DNA of 64,000 nt from Cyanophora paradoxa (taxonomy: Eukaryota; Glaucocystophyceae; Cyanophorales; Cyanophoraceae), in assembly GCA_004431415.1 (NCBI GenBank), contig QPMI01000423.1:186001-250000 (forward strand). The letters are read 5' to 3'. The translations under genes were made by a program, and so were the position numbers. The notes beneath the pieces were generated by a model. It had not been told where the DNA came from. It searched no databases and saw nothing but the letters and a program-made list of their open reading frames with translations. Shown here piece after piece: positions 1-8,511 of the stretch (position 1 is its first letter; each line of letters begins with the position of its first letter).

Positions 1-204
1 GTAAGCAATTGTCACAGCGGATGCTGTGATACAACCGTAGAACTTGGTTTTTCAGATACCGAAGATAATGTAACGGAAGGTAGAGAGTCCCGGAGACATT
101 CGGTAGATTCCACACATTCAGAACCCGCTACAAATGGTCGCCGTTTTTCGGTAGATCAAAGCGATGATTTACGAAGGCAAGCGTTTGATCATCGCGGTAA
201 TTAA
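1..204 (+). CDS. Unknown viral protein, C-terminal fragment
   Basis: Reading frame 1 is open from the first base to TAA at 202-204 (67 codons) and contains no methionine, so the gene starts left of the window. The visible tail is polar and rich in Ser, Thr, Asp and Arg with several RRxS-like stretches, which suggests a disordered, possibly phosphorylated tail. I recognise no domain. It runs in the same direction as the small AT-hook gene and the primase-helicase downstream. Confidence 0.4.
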   Translation, partial: VSNCHSGCCDTTVELGFSDTEDNVTEGRESRRHSVDSTHSEPATNGRRFSVDQSDDLRRQAFDHRGN

Positions 205-228
205 AATATTTGTAATAAGTATCGGAAA

Positions 229-354
229 ATGCTCGAAGAAGTCTATAATATTATTTTAGCAAAACGTCAGATTTACGCCGTTGCATCTGCGATAGAAAAA
301 CGTAGACAAGAGCTTGTCCGGTCGCCAAAAAATGACAACCCTAAAAGTATTTAA
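229..354 (+). CDS. Possible 41-aa viral microprotein
   Basis: An ATG at 229 opens a 41-codon frame that ends at TAA 352-354 and overlaps the start of the next gene by 23 bases in another frame. The product would be a short, basic, helix-prone peptide with no recognisable motif. Tight overlaps are common in this element, which is the only support. It could be a chance frame. Confidence 0.22.
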   Translation: MLEEVYNIILAKRQIYAVASAIEKRRQELVRSPKNDNPKSI

Positions 355-682
355 AGAAACAGCGATATTACAAACTGATAAAATATTTTCTGTGCTGAAA
401 GTAAGAATGGCTGCTATCGCCGATGATGTTAGCGTAATTGAATTCGAATTCGAAAGTGACAGCGATGAAATTGTTAACTCACCACCAAAGGTTAAACTTA
501 ATCCTAAGAGTGCCGATGGGTTAAATTATCGAATCCGTGAAGTGCTGAGACTGCGAAAGAAGTATGAGGAAGATCCCGAATACCGTGAATTCAAAAAAAA
601 GCAATCTTTGGAGAACTATTACCGTCGCAAAGAATTGGAAGGTATCCATAGTGCAAAGCGTGGACGTCCCCGCAAATACTGA
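332..682 (+). CDS. Small protein with C-terminal AT-hook-like motif
   Basis: The frame also extends upstream to a TTG at 314, but the first ATG is at 332 and gives 116 residues. ATG 407 is an alternative start. The middle is acidic (a Glu/Phe-rich stretch followed by SDSDE) and the C-terminal third is Lys/Arg-rich. The last residues, about 110-115, read RGRPRK, the core of an AT-hook that binds the minor groove of AT-rich DNA. A role as a DNA-binding or transcription accessory protein is inferred from that motif alone. The bases just before ATG 332 (CGCCAAAAA) recur before a 10-codon frame at 822-854 upstream of the primase-helicase gene. Confidence 0.5.
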   Translation: MTTLKVFKETAILQTDKIFSVLKVRMAAIADDVSVIEFEFESDSDEIVNSPPKVKLNPKSADGLNYRIREVLRLRKKYEEDPEYREFKKKQSLENYYRRKELEGIHSAKRGRPRKY

Positions 683-871
683 AATGCCGCTATCGCCGCT
701 GAAACATCATTACTTATTTTTCGAGCGGCTTACCGATGATAATCGGTAATCGCGTTACAGAATCCGGTTTTTTAGCATCGAGAAAAAAAGTGTAGGGCAT
801 TTAAAGGTTAGGCGCCAAAAAATGATTAACAAGAAAAATTTTTATCTTTCTTAAAAGTAGAACGTGCCAAA

Positions 872-3259
872 ATGTTTAACTCAAAGGAACCTAACAACCT
901 CCCGATTACTCTCATTGAGAAAGTCTCACGTCCCGCTGTTAAGTATCTCATCGATAATTTCGACAATTTGAAGTATCGCCCTAATGTCGATTCTGTCGCT
1001 ACCCTTACTATGCTCAAAAAGTATATGAATAGTATTCGCCCTAATGGAACTCTCGAAGCGAAATACCACCAATGCAAGCATAACACTGGACGCTATTTTA
1101 CAAACCTTTCGCACATCAAGAACAAAAAGCCGAGCCTACAAGGAATGGCGCGCGAATTCCGCCATACTCTCGCTCGTGATAACTATTACGACATTGATAT
1201 GAAAAATGCCCATCCTTCTCTGCTTGTTCAGTATTGCAAAATGAATAGCATTGAGTGCGATTTTCTGGCTGAGTATGTAAACGGACGTGACAAAATCATA
1301 GCTAACCTTCTCAAAAAATACCCTGATATCAACCGTGGAGACATTAAAGATGCTTTCCTTTCTGTGATCAATGGGGGCGGTGGTATTGACTGTCCGGAAA
1401 TCCAAAAAGAAATGGCGTTTAAGAAAATCAAACAGGAAATCGGAGGTATTCACTCTTCTATTGCAAGCCTCGATGAAAATAGCAAGTTTTACAGCATCTG
1501 CAAGCGTAAGAAACAATTCAATGTGTTGGGATCTACCGTTAATATGCTTCTTTGCGATCTCGAAAACAAATGCCTTATGGCTCTGTGTGAGTTCTTGGAA
1601 TCTGTCAAGGTGAAAGTAGGGGTGCTGGTCTTTGATGGATGTATGGTGGAAAAGACACCTGACCTGACCATAGAGAAGCTTAATGAAATTCTTGTAGATG
1701 CTGATAAGTATATTCTCAGTTCTACGGGATACAAAATAGGCTTACTTGTGAAACCTATGGACGAAGGCTTTGGGCTTCCCGATCTCGCAACTTTGGAAGC
1801 CAACGATTTCAAAATTTGCGTTACTGATGCTCACGCTGCGACCATATTCATTGAAGAAATCATTAAGAATGATGTCGTTAATTCAGATGGTCGCTTATTT
1901 GTGAAGACTGACGAGCATCTATGGACGGATGAAAAAGCAAGGGTCGACAACATGCTTTTGAATAGATGCCTCCGATCGAATATTTACCGATCTGATGATA
2001 AGGGAATACATGCCTATACAGCCAATCACTCGGGCGCGAAGAATGTCGTGGCGTGCGCTAAGGCAATGTTTCCTAATCAAATTGGCTTTTACCTGAATAC
2101 CCTATGGGGTTCTACTCTCGGGAAAATATGCTACAAAAATGGCGTGTATGATTTCGGAACGAAGAAGCTAACACCATGGGAAAAAGTAGAAGGTGTTTAT
2201 TCAACGGTGCGAATTGAGCGCGACCTAATCGTAGATGAAAACGGCTATGTGGTTAAACCGGCTGATGAGCATATTAAGACCCTGTATGATCGGCTTCTAC
2301 ACCCAATCTTTGGAGAAGAAAACACACCTGTGGCTCTTGCTTTTACGGCAAGATCAATGGCGGGAATGATTGAAGACAAGCAATGGGCTGTATCAATGGG
2401 TGAAAGAAATTGTGGAAAGGGAGTTTACGTAAATCTGAATGAGAACACATGGGGTGATTATGTTAATACTATTAGCGGTGAATCATTCCTAATGGAAAAA
2501 ACAATTAATAACGACGAAGCTAAGAATTTGAAATGGATGAAATCATGTGAGTTTCGACGAATCACATTCACACAAGAAATGAAATTCGATGTGACAAATC
2601 CAAACATCAAGATCAACGGCGCAATGGTGAAAAAGACAGCATCCGGAGGTGATAAGCAAAATATGCGGGTTCTCTGGGCAAATGAGCAAAACATATTTTT
2701 ACAAAGTCGGCTATGGATGATCCTTAATGATATGCCCCCTGTTACACCGGCTGATACTATGGAAAATCTACTTTATTTCAAGCATCCGCACAAGTTCGTA
2801 GACCAAAAAACAATCGATGAGTTAAAGCTTCCTTTCCTCAAATTGAAATCTAACGATATCAAAACTGTGTTATTGAAAGACCCTAATATTATTCGGGCGT
2901 TTGAATGGGAAGTTTTCAATGCGTTCCAAAGCCAACCCGTCCAATTGGAAGGCAAGATAGCCGAAGATACGGAAGCTTTCCGTGAAGAAGGCGGTGATGA
3001 GCTGTTATTAATTAAAAAGAGCTTTGAATTCACAAAGAATAACAGCGACTCCCTAACATCGAAGGCTGTCGATGAAGAGTTTAAAAAACTAAAAATCAAT
3101 ATGTCCACAAGTCGAATTAAGGCACTCATGGAAAAGATGGGTGCAAAGTATGATAAGAACGCTGTAAAGGTGAGAAATTCATATTCGCGTGGTTTCAAAG
3201 GGGTGAAGCTTGTCGCTCAACAAACAAACCAATTCGAAGATGATGACATAGAAGCATAA
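872..3259 (+). CDS. TVpol-like polymerase/primase fused to SF3 helicase
   Basis: The 795-aa product has two parts. Residues ~60-300 resemble the TVpol family (a family A-like polymerase domain of transposons and viruses): a motif A-like DIDMKNAHP at 107-115 with Asp107/Asp109, and a motif C-like LVFDG with Asp255. Residues ~450-650 form a superfamily 3 helicase: Walker A at 510-517 (GERNCGKG), Walker B at 564-569 ending in Glu569, and motif C Asn at 619. The C-terminal ~100 residues are Lys-rich and could be a winged helix. Priming or synthesis at the fork plus unwinding is the inferred role. The Walker A has Gly where most P-loops have Ser/Thr. ATG 872 is used; a 10-codon frame at 822-854 sits in its leader. 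The DNA polymerase gene follows on the same strand after a palindromic spacer. Confidence 0.85.
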   Translation: MFNSKEPNNLPITLIEKVSRPAVKYLIDNFDNLKYRPNVDSVATLTMLKKYMNSIRPNGTLEAKYHQCKHNTGRYFTNLSHIKNKKPSLQGMAREFRHTLARDNYYDIDMKNAHPSLLVQYCKMNSIECDFLAEYVNGRDKIIANLLKKYPDINRGDIKDAFLSVINGGGGIDCPEIQKEMAFKKIKQEIGGIHSSIASLDENSKFYSICKRKKQFNVLGSTVNMLLCDLENKCLMALCEFLESVKVKVGVLVFDGCMVEKTPDLTIEKLNEILVDADKYILSSTGYKIGLLVKPMDEGFGLPDLATLEANDFKICVTDAHAATIFIEEIIKNDVVNSDGRLFVKTDEHLWTDEKARVDNMLLNRCLRSNIYRSDDKGIHAYTANHSGAKNVVACAKAMFPNQIGFYLNTLWGSTLGKICYKNGVYDFGTKKLTPWEKVEGVYSTVRIERDLIVDENGYVVKPADEHIKTLYDRLLHPIFGEENTPVALAFTARSMAGMIEDKQWAVSMGERNCGKGVYVNLNENTWGDYVNTISGESFLMEKTINNDEAKNLKWMKSCEFRRITFTQEMKFDVTNPNIKINGAMVKKTASGGDKQNMRVLWANEQNIFLQSRLWMILNDMPPVTPADTMENLLYFKHPHKFVDQKTIDELKLPFLKLKSNDIKTVLLKDPNIIRAFEWEVFNAFQSQPVQLEGKIAEDTEAFREEGGDELLLIKKSFEFTKNNSDSLTSKAVDEEFKKLKINMSTSRIKALMEKMGAKYDKNAVKVRNSYSRGFKGVKLVAQQTNQFEDDDIEA

Positions 3260-3332
3260 TATAATGAATGATCGGAATTATTTTTACAAAGTAGCAAGTG
3301 TTTTTATTCATTTGTTACTGATTCAGTAAGAG

Positions 3333-3532
3333 TAGGCACTTTATAGGCACTTATTTATTACTATTATAGTAAGGTTAGGCACCCGTTAGGCACCTTAGGC
3401 ACCTTAGGCACCTAATTTTAATTTTCACCCACGCGAAAAAAAGTTGTGTCAAGCACAACACAACTTTTAAAATTTTAGAAAAAAGTTAAAAAAGGTGCCT
3501 AAGGTGCCTAAGGTGCCTAAAAAGTGCCTAAC
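3333..3532. repeat. Palindrome made of tandem 9-mers, with nested inner hairpin
   Basis: The spacer between the helicase and polymerase genes holds a long imperfect inverted repeat. The left arm (3374-3418) contains three tandem copies of TTAGGCACC and a fourth, spaced copy; the right arm (3488-3532) carries the same units in reverse complement in matching order, with only a 3-base difference near the outer end. Two further GGCAC units lie at 3334-3353. Inside the loop is a second perfect 10-bp stem, AAAGTTGTGT at 3440-3449 with its complement at 3458-3467. It could be a transcription end signal, a replication origin or a protein-binding array; the sequence does not decide. Confidence 0.85.
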
Positions 3533-3573
3533 GCGTTTCATTTCCGAAAAAATAATGTTCCTATAAAGCAAAG

Positions 3574-6500
3574 ATGCCCCGCCAAACTAATAGACTTATC
3601 AAAGAAAAGAAAAATGAGATTCTCGGACTGTTAGGAACCCTTTTAGCCACCGGTGAAATCACAGAAGCCGAATATGATAGAGAAGCCGCCATTTTAGATC
3701 GGAAGCCGCGACTACAACAACTTACCGATATCGCCAATGACCTTTATGATCGCATGCAAAGAATGGAAGACTTTATGGACGAAGGACAACGCTTAGGAGC
3801 GATAGAACCCGAAGTAGAAGACGGTGAGGCAATGAATCAGGCTTACTCGTGGCATTCTTACCGCGCAAGAAATCAAATAGTTGTCGATACTATCGATTAT
3901 TTGGAACGCATCGCTACTAACCTTCCACAGCGAATTAGAACGAAGTTAGAACAATTAAGAGCCGTTAAAGTCCGTCTTACATTCGTTTGTCGGTTCCTTA
4001 AAGTAAGTAATGAACGCATTTTTATTACTAAATACATTTACAGTGACTACTTTGTTATCACACGATCCCGTAATATAAATACGGAATTGCGTAAAGCTCT
4101 ACAAGAAATGCAAGAGCAAATGAAACAAGTAGATAGTTATCGTTTGGATCGCTTAGAGATCCTTAGGGTTGTTATCATGTCTTACGCACCGGTGGGTGGT
4201 TGCTATTTCGCTACTCCCGATTGGATCGCAAGAAAGAAAGCAACCGTTAACGTTAAGAATATCGACGGACAAGATTGTTTTAAATATGCTATTTTGGCTC
4301 GTCTACACCGAAAGGACATTAACCGCCATAAAAGCTATGATCCTATCCAATATCGCCGATGGCTTAATGAACTGAACTTTAATAATATCGAATTCCCGGT
4401 AGCATGCGATGCTGATGTTATCGATCGATTCGAAGAACAGAACCCGGACTTATCGGTTAATATCTACGGTGCCGATAACGAAAAGGAGTCATTCTATCCG
4501 TTACATATGTCGAGCAATCCACGTAGAAAGAATAAAATTAACCTTTTACTCATTGAAAATACGGAGGAGAATAGAGGACATTATGTAGCTATTGTGTCTC
4601 TAAGTCGCCTCCTTAAAACCACTTTCGATAAAGCATGTGATGGACGCATTTATTACTGTGAAACCTGTCTATCACGTTTCCGATCTCAGGCGAAATTAGA
4701 CCTACACATAGAAGCTAATCGGTGCATCGATTGGAGGGAAAGTAAAGGAAAATGTCCGAAACCCGATACTTACATGGAATTCGGATTAAAACACCTAAGA
4801 AAGACTGTATGGCTTCCTGTGATCTGTTACGTGAAAATCGAAGATCATTCGGTATCTGTGAGTGCAAACAAAACCAAACGGGAAATTAAAGCTGTGTCAC
4901 TGAGAGTGGTAATAGGAGAAGAAGTAGTAGCTTTTCATTTTGAGGGAGCCGATCCTTTGGGTTCGCTGTTCGCAAAACTCATAGAAATAAGACCTCATGT
5001 AGTGCAAACCCTATTTAGAAATATTCCCATGCATCCCCTCACGGAAGATCAGAAGGCGGAATATAGAACCACAAAGCATTGTTACATTTGCTTGCAACGA
5101 TTCACAGCCGAAAACTTTTCGGTTCGCGATCACTGTCACCAAACGGGTGATTATATCGGGAAAGCATGCCGAAACTGTAACCTCCATAGGCGAATCTCAA
5201 AACAAACAAAGGTAGCTATCGTGGTAGATCAAATGGACGAATGCGGACATGGGATATTCCGAAAGATTGCCCAACAAGACGATACACAACGTGTGGAAAT
5301 TTTAAGCAAAAATTTCGATCAATACCTATCGCTACAATGGGGCATGTGGAAATTCATCGATGCATCGCATTTTATGGATTTCCAAAGTGCAAATGTCGAT
5401 GATCTTATGTTTAAATTCGAAGAATTCCGTAAATTGGCGTTCTCTCAATATGGATTAGATCCATGTCATTACGTTAGCGCTCCCGGTCTATCATGGGACG
5501 CTATGTTAAAACATACAAAGGCAAAGATTGCACTTATCGATGATGTCGACAAATACGAATTTATTGAAAGAGCAATAAGGGGTGGATTCGCCACGATGCC
5601 CACACGATATGCAAAGGTCGAAAATCCCGATGATCATATAGTTTTATTGGACGCAAATAATCTTTATGGTTATGCACTCAGCCAACCTTTACCTATTGGT
5701 GATTATCGATGGGAAGAAACCACAGAGGCACTTAAAGAAGTAGAAGGACGAAACGCATTTATTGAGGTCGATTTAGAATATCCTATTTCCCTCGAAGATC
5801 ATTATGATTTTCCACTTATTGTGAATAAAGAAGTGATCACGACAGATATGTTAGGTGAATACCAACAAAACCTATTATATATGACAGGTGAAAAGTTAAC
5901 CAAAGATCCACGACTTACAGCAACATTTACACCAAAGACTAACTATGTCATATCACAACCTCTACTTATCTATCTCGTTAAAAAGGGTGTAGTCATAAAG
6001 GCGATTCATAAGGTGATCTCATTCGCTACTTCCTCTTTCATGAAATCTTACATAGCTCTAAATACAAGACTACGACACGAATCAGGGAATAGATTCGAAA
6101 GCGACTTTTTTAAACTCATGAATAATGCGATATATGGAAAGTGCTTAGAATCTTGTCGGGGTCGCTCTTCTGTAAAGATCGCCAATAGTGAGAAACTATG
6201 TAAGAAATATGCCGCAAGTCCACTTATTAAAGCAACCAATGTATTAAACGAAAATGCCGTAGCGTTTGAAATGTATTCGAAACACGTAAACTTAGATAAA
6301 CCCGTAGCTATTGGTGCTTTCGTTTTGGATTTCGCGAAGTTACATAATTATCAATTCTTTTATGAGGTGGTAAAAAAGAAATGGGAAACGGCTAAGTTAC
6401 TATTCCACGATACCGATTCGTTCTGCCTACTACTGAAAACCGATAATCTAAATGCGGACATGAAAGCCATCGGTGAACACCTCGATAGGAGTAATTATAA

Positions 6501-6855
6501 CCGCGATCATCCATTATATAGTTTGTCGAATCGATTGACTCCGGGGAAGTATAAAAACGAATTCCCAAATGCAAAGATCTTAGAATATGTGGGTTTGAGA
6601 TCGAAACTTTATGCTTTCAGAACTGAAACCTATGAAAAAATAAAAATGTCCGGCACAGCATCGAAAGAAGTCCATTTCGACGATTTTAAAAAGTGTCTAT
6701 TCGAAGGCATCACCAAAACAGTAACAGTAAGAAACAAGCGACGACAAGACCACAGCCTATATGATTTGGAGAGTAGAAGGGTGGCGTTAAACCAAATCGA
6801 TAGCAAAAGGAAGATATCAAACGACGGCATTCACAGTGTCCCATTTGGTCTCTAA
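3574..6855 (+). CDS. polB: Protein-primed family B DNA polymerase (Polinton-type)
   Basis: This 1093-aa protein would replicate the viral genome. Polymerase motif A is DANNLYG from Asp693, motif B is KLMNNAIYG from Lys847 and motif C is DTDS at 946-949. The N-terminal half carries the Polinton-type conserved region at ~215-350, a CxxC...H...C zinc knuckle (362, 365, 378, 384) and a second zinc site (CxxC 503/506, DHCH 519-522, CxxC 532/535). The exonuclease region looks damaged: the usual ExoI YADFE-like motif reads YVKIE, the HN...YD-type ExoII motif is not preserved, and the region around ExoIII seems shortened. Proofreading may be lost. The leader TATAAAGCAAAG directly before ATGCC resembles the leaders of the lipase and integrase genes. 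The stop overlaps the end of a convergent minus-strand gene. Confidence 0.93.
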   Translation: MPRQTNRLIKEKKNEILGLLGTLLATGEITEAEYDREAAILDRKPRLQQLTDIANDLYDRMQRMEDFMDEGQRLGAIEPEVEDGEAMNQAYSWHSYRARNQIVVDTIDYLERIATNLPQRIRTKLEQLRAVKVRLTFVCRFLKVSNERIFITKYIYSDYFVITRSRNINTELRKALQEMQEQMKQVDSYRLDRLEILRVVIMSYAPVGGCYFATPDWIARKKATVNVKNIDGQDCFKYAILARLHRKDINRHKSYDPIQYRRWLNELNFNNIEFPVACDADVIDRFEEQNPDLSVNIYGADNEKESFYPLHMSSNPRRKNKINLLLIENTEENRGHYVAIVSLSRLLKTTFDKACDGRIYYCETCLSRFRSQAKLDLHIEANRCIDWRESKGKCPKPDTYMEFGLKHLRKTVWLPVICYVKIEDHSVSVSANKTKREIKAVSLRVVIGEEVVAFHFEGADPLGSLFAKLIEIRPHVVQTLFRNIPMHPLTEDQKAEYRTTKHCYICLQRFTAENFSVRDHCHQTGDYIGKACRNCNLHRRISKQTKVAIVVDQMDECGHGIFRKIAQQDDTQRVEILSKNFDQYLSLQWGMWKFIDASHFMDFQSANVDDLMFKFEEFRKLAFSQYGLDPCHYVSAPGLSWDAMLKHTKAKIALIDDVDKYEFIERAIRGGFATMPTRYAKVENPDDHIVLLDANNLYGYALSQPLPIGDYRWEETTEALKEVEGRNAFIEVDLEYPISLEDHYDFPLIVNKEVITTDMLGEYQQNLLYMTGEKLTKDPRLTATFTPKTNYVISQPLLIYLVKKGVVIKAIHKVISFATSSFMKSYIALNTRLRHESGNRFESDFFKLMNNAIYGKCLESCRGRSSVKIANSEKLCKKYAASPLIKATNVLNENAVAFEMYSKHVNLDKPVAIGAFVLDFAKLHNYQFFYEVVKKKWETAKLLFHDTDSFCLLLKTDNLNADMKAIGEHLDRSNYNRDHPLYSLSNRLTPGKYKNEFPNAKILEYVGLRSKLYAFRTETYEKIKMSGTASKEVHFDDFKKCLFEGITKTVTVRNKRRQDHSLYDLESRRVALNQIDSKRKISNDGIHSVPFGL

Positions 6856-7070
6856 TACACTGTATCTATACTTCTCTTTTTATTTTTTCGGTCTCCTAAA
6901 AGTAATATACCTCGGAGGATGTGTAATAACCATATACATTTTTGAAATTGATCTTTTGGGTCAATTTCATAGAAATTAGGTATGGGGTTCTCTTTCCATA
7001 CTGGGTCGTCCATTATAAATATATCAGAGATTAAGTAGGATGCGCACCATCTTAGCGAAAGTATTCCCAT
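6852..7070 (-). CDS. Unknown 72-aa viral protein
   Basis: The frame runs from ATG at 7070 and its stop overlaps the polymerase stop by 4 bases tail to tail. The product mixes hydrophobic and charged stretches, with a Trp/Leu/Ile-rich segment near residues 47-58 and a Lys-rich end. No family is recognised. The tight convergent packing supports a real gene, but its 5' end overlaps another small plus-strand frame by 31 bases, so one of the two may be spurious. Confidence 0.45.
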   Translation of the reverse strand: MGILSLRWCASYLISDIFIMDDPVWKENPIPNFYEIDPKDQFQKCIWLLHILRGILLLGDRKNKKRSIDTVY

Positions 7071-7189
7071 ATGAGCTTGTCGATATCATAATGATCCATT
7101 ACCATAAGACGTGTCCTAATTGCTTTGATACTCGTATAATCACCAAAGGTAAATGTGGAAAAATTCTTATTTGTTTGTCTAAACTTTAA
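7040..7189 (+). CDS. Possible 49-aa Cys-rich microprotein
   Basis: An ATG at 7040 opens a 49-codon frame ending at TAA 7187-7189. The leader ATTAAGTAGG before ATGCG resembles the AAG-rich leaders of the polymerase, lipase and integrase genes, which argues for expression. The product has CPNC at residues 25-28 and further Cys at 39 and 45, a possible small zinc-binding fold. Its stop overlaps the convergent stop of the zinc-ribbon gene by two to three bases. Confidence 0.4.
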   Translation: MRTILAKVFPYELVDIIMIHYHKTCPNCFDTRIITKGKCGKILICLSKL

Positions 7190-7458
7190 TCAAAATACAA
7201 CATAATCGGTTTCTCCTCTATGACTATTCCCCATGTTGTCCTTTTTCTGTATGCGTGAGAGTGTTTCTTAGAACACTGTCGGCAACCTGACCCCTTAATA
7301 TGGTTAAATCCGTAGGTCTGAAAGACTTTATTACATTGTAAACATCTAACAGTTACCTTTTCTTGCGCTTTCTTATAAACAGTGTCGGTATAATCAAATT
7401 TATCCTTACCATGGACTGACATAGCGGTATCTATAAACTTTCTTGTTTTTTCATCCAT
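7186..7458 (-). CDS. Zinc-ribbon protein, DUF723-like
   Basis: This 90-aa product matches a module common in giant viruses and phages: a helical start with HGKDKFDY-like residues (16-23), then CxxC at 39-42, a phenylalanine/glutamine turn, a conserved NHIKGSGC stretch and a second CxxC at 59-62. The four Cys should bind one zinc. In other viruses such modules occur alone or joined to endonuclease domains; here no nuclease domain follows. DNA or RNA binding is likely but unproven. It is the last gene of a minus-strand block that starts with the fibre gene. Confidence 0.65.
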   Translation of the reverse strand: MDEKTRKFIDTAMSVHGKDKFDYTDTVYKKAQEKVTVRCLQCNKVFQTYGFNHIKGSGCRQCSKKHSHAYRKRTTWGIVIEEKPIMLYFD

Positions 7459-7478
7459 TCCCTATATATACCTTAGAT

Positions 7479-8324
7479 TTATGGTTGTGGATCGCTACCG
7501 CCGACGGGATTGTATAGATTGGTGTTAAGATATTGACCGAATCGGTTAGCTGTTGCGATTGCGTCGTTTCTTTCGGCATACATAATAACTCTATAATTTC
7601 CAAGTTGTGTAGCTCTTATTATAAATTGGTTATCTTGTGTATCTAAAAGAGGTATTGAGTGAAACGCCTGACCAAAATTATCTATGGGGATAATATGTAT
7701 CGTAAGGCGTGGTCTTGCTCCATCGGTTCTTCTACATAATGCGTAAATGTCCTCTGGTATCGTGTCTCTATATCTATAATGATTTCCCAACGGTTCTAAA
7801 ACATCAGCTACCGCTGTTTGTAAACTAATAACGATTGTATAAATCTTAATAAGGTAAGGCTCATTCATACCTGGGCAATATGTCCTAATTCGTGTGTTCT
7901 CATCATCAGGATTTGGTTGATCATTCACCAATAGAGGCGCTCCAATGATACCACCGACTCGTAGACCATCACCAATGTAAGCGCCACCCGATCTACATTT
8001 AATCGCTCCGTTTCTCGATTCATAAGCAAAGTTAGTAACCTTGTTATCGTCATTGTAACTATCGGGATCTCCATAAAAAGCGTTAAAGTTTGCATTTGTA
8101 ACAAGAAGTTTCGTAGTTTTCACAATGCCGTTATTTTTGTCACATCTTAACTCTTTCAGTCGCAATTTATGCGTATCACCAAAAGTATTAAGAGTAGGTG
8201 CAAGTTCGGTAGATTCGAGACCATCGACATTATCGATAACAGCATGTTGTAATACGTGATTAGCCGGCGCGGCTAATGAAAGTTGCGCTGTTAAGATACG
8301 CTCAGGTGGAGCGGGTGCCGCCAT
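7479..8324 (-). CDS. Paralogous protein A, possible virion component
   Basis: The 281-aa product starts at ATG 8324 in an AT-rich leader. It is clearly related to the next gene upstream: both share a GLESTE/GVESTE-type stretch, an LRLKELR(C/A)DKN segment, a KTT(K/Q)LLVTNANFNA block and a following RSGGA glycine-rich part, at similar spacing. The predicted make-up (short strands, Asn/Gly-rich turns, few helices) suggests a beta-rich structural protein, and its place beside a giant fibre gene suggests a virion or fibre-associated part. I do not recognise a family and see no jelly-roll signature that I can defend. Confidence 0.7.
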   Translation of the reverse strand: MAAPAPPERILTAQLSLAAPANHVLQHAVIDNVDGLESTELAPTLNTFGDTHKLRLKELRCDKNNGIVKTTKLLVTNANFNAFYGDPDSYNDDNKVTNFAYESRNGAIKCRSGGAYIGDGLRVGGIIGAPLLVNDQPNPDDENTRIRTYCPGMNEPYLIKIYTIVISLQTAVADVLEPLGNHYRYRDTIPEDIYALCRRTDGARPRLTIHIIPIDNFGQAFHSIPLLDTQDNQFIIRATQLGNYRVIMYAERNDAIATANRFGQYLNTNLYNPVGGSDPQP

Positions 8325-8395
8325 TTAATATATTAAAACATAATTATGGTGTGGGATCACCTGGGAACGGATCATCGTAGAAGTTATTTAGGTTG

Positions 8396-8511
8396 TTATC
8401 GGGATTGAGACCACGTGTAGCCGCCACAGCGGCTGGATCTGTTCGCATATCGTATCGGGATTATCGGTTATCGGGATTGAGACCACGTGTAGCCGCCACA
8501 GCGGCTGGATC
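8396..8511. repeat. 44-bp direct repeat, 72-bp period, at a gene's 3' end
   Basis: The same 44 bases occur at 8396-8439 and 8468-8511, offset by 72 bases (24 codons). The right copy is the coding end of paralogous protein B; the left copy lies just past its stop codon and is open in a different frame that continues to a TAA at 8344-8346. This looks like a tandem duplication of the gene's tail combined with a small indel. Confidence 0.9.

Noticed and set aside
314-331. TTG start of the AT-hook gene
   Set aside because: The next codon set offers an ATG at 332; TTG starts are unlikely in a eukaryotic virus.
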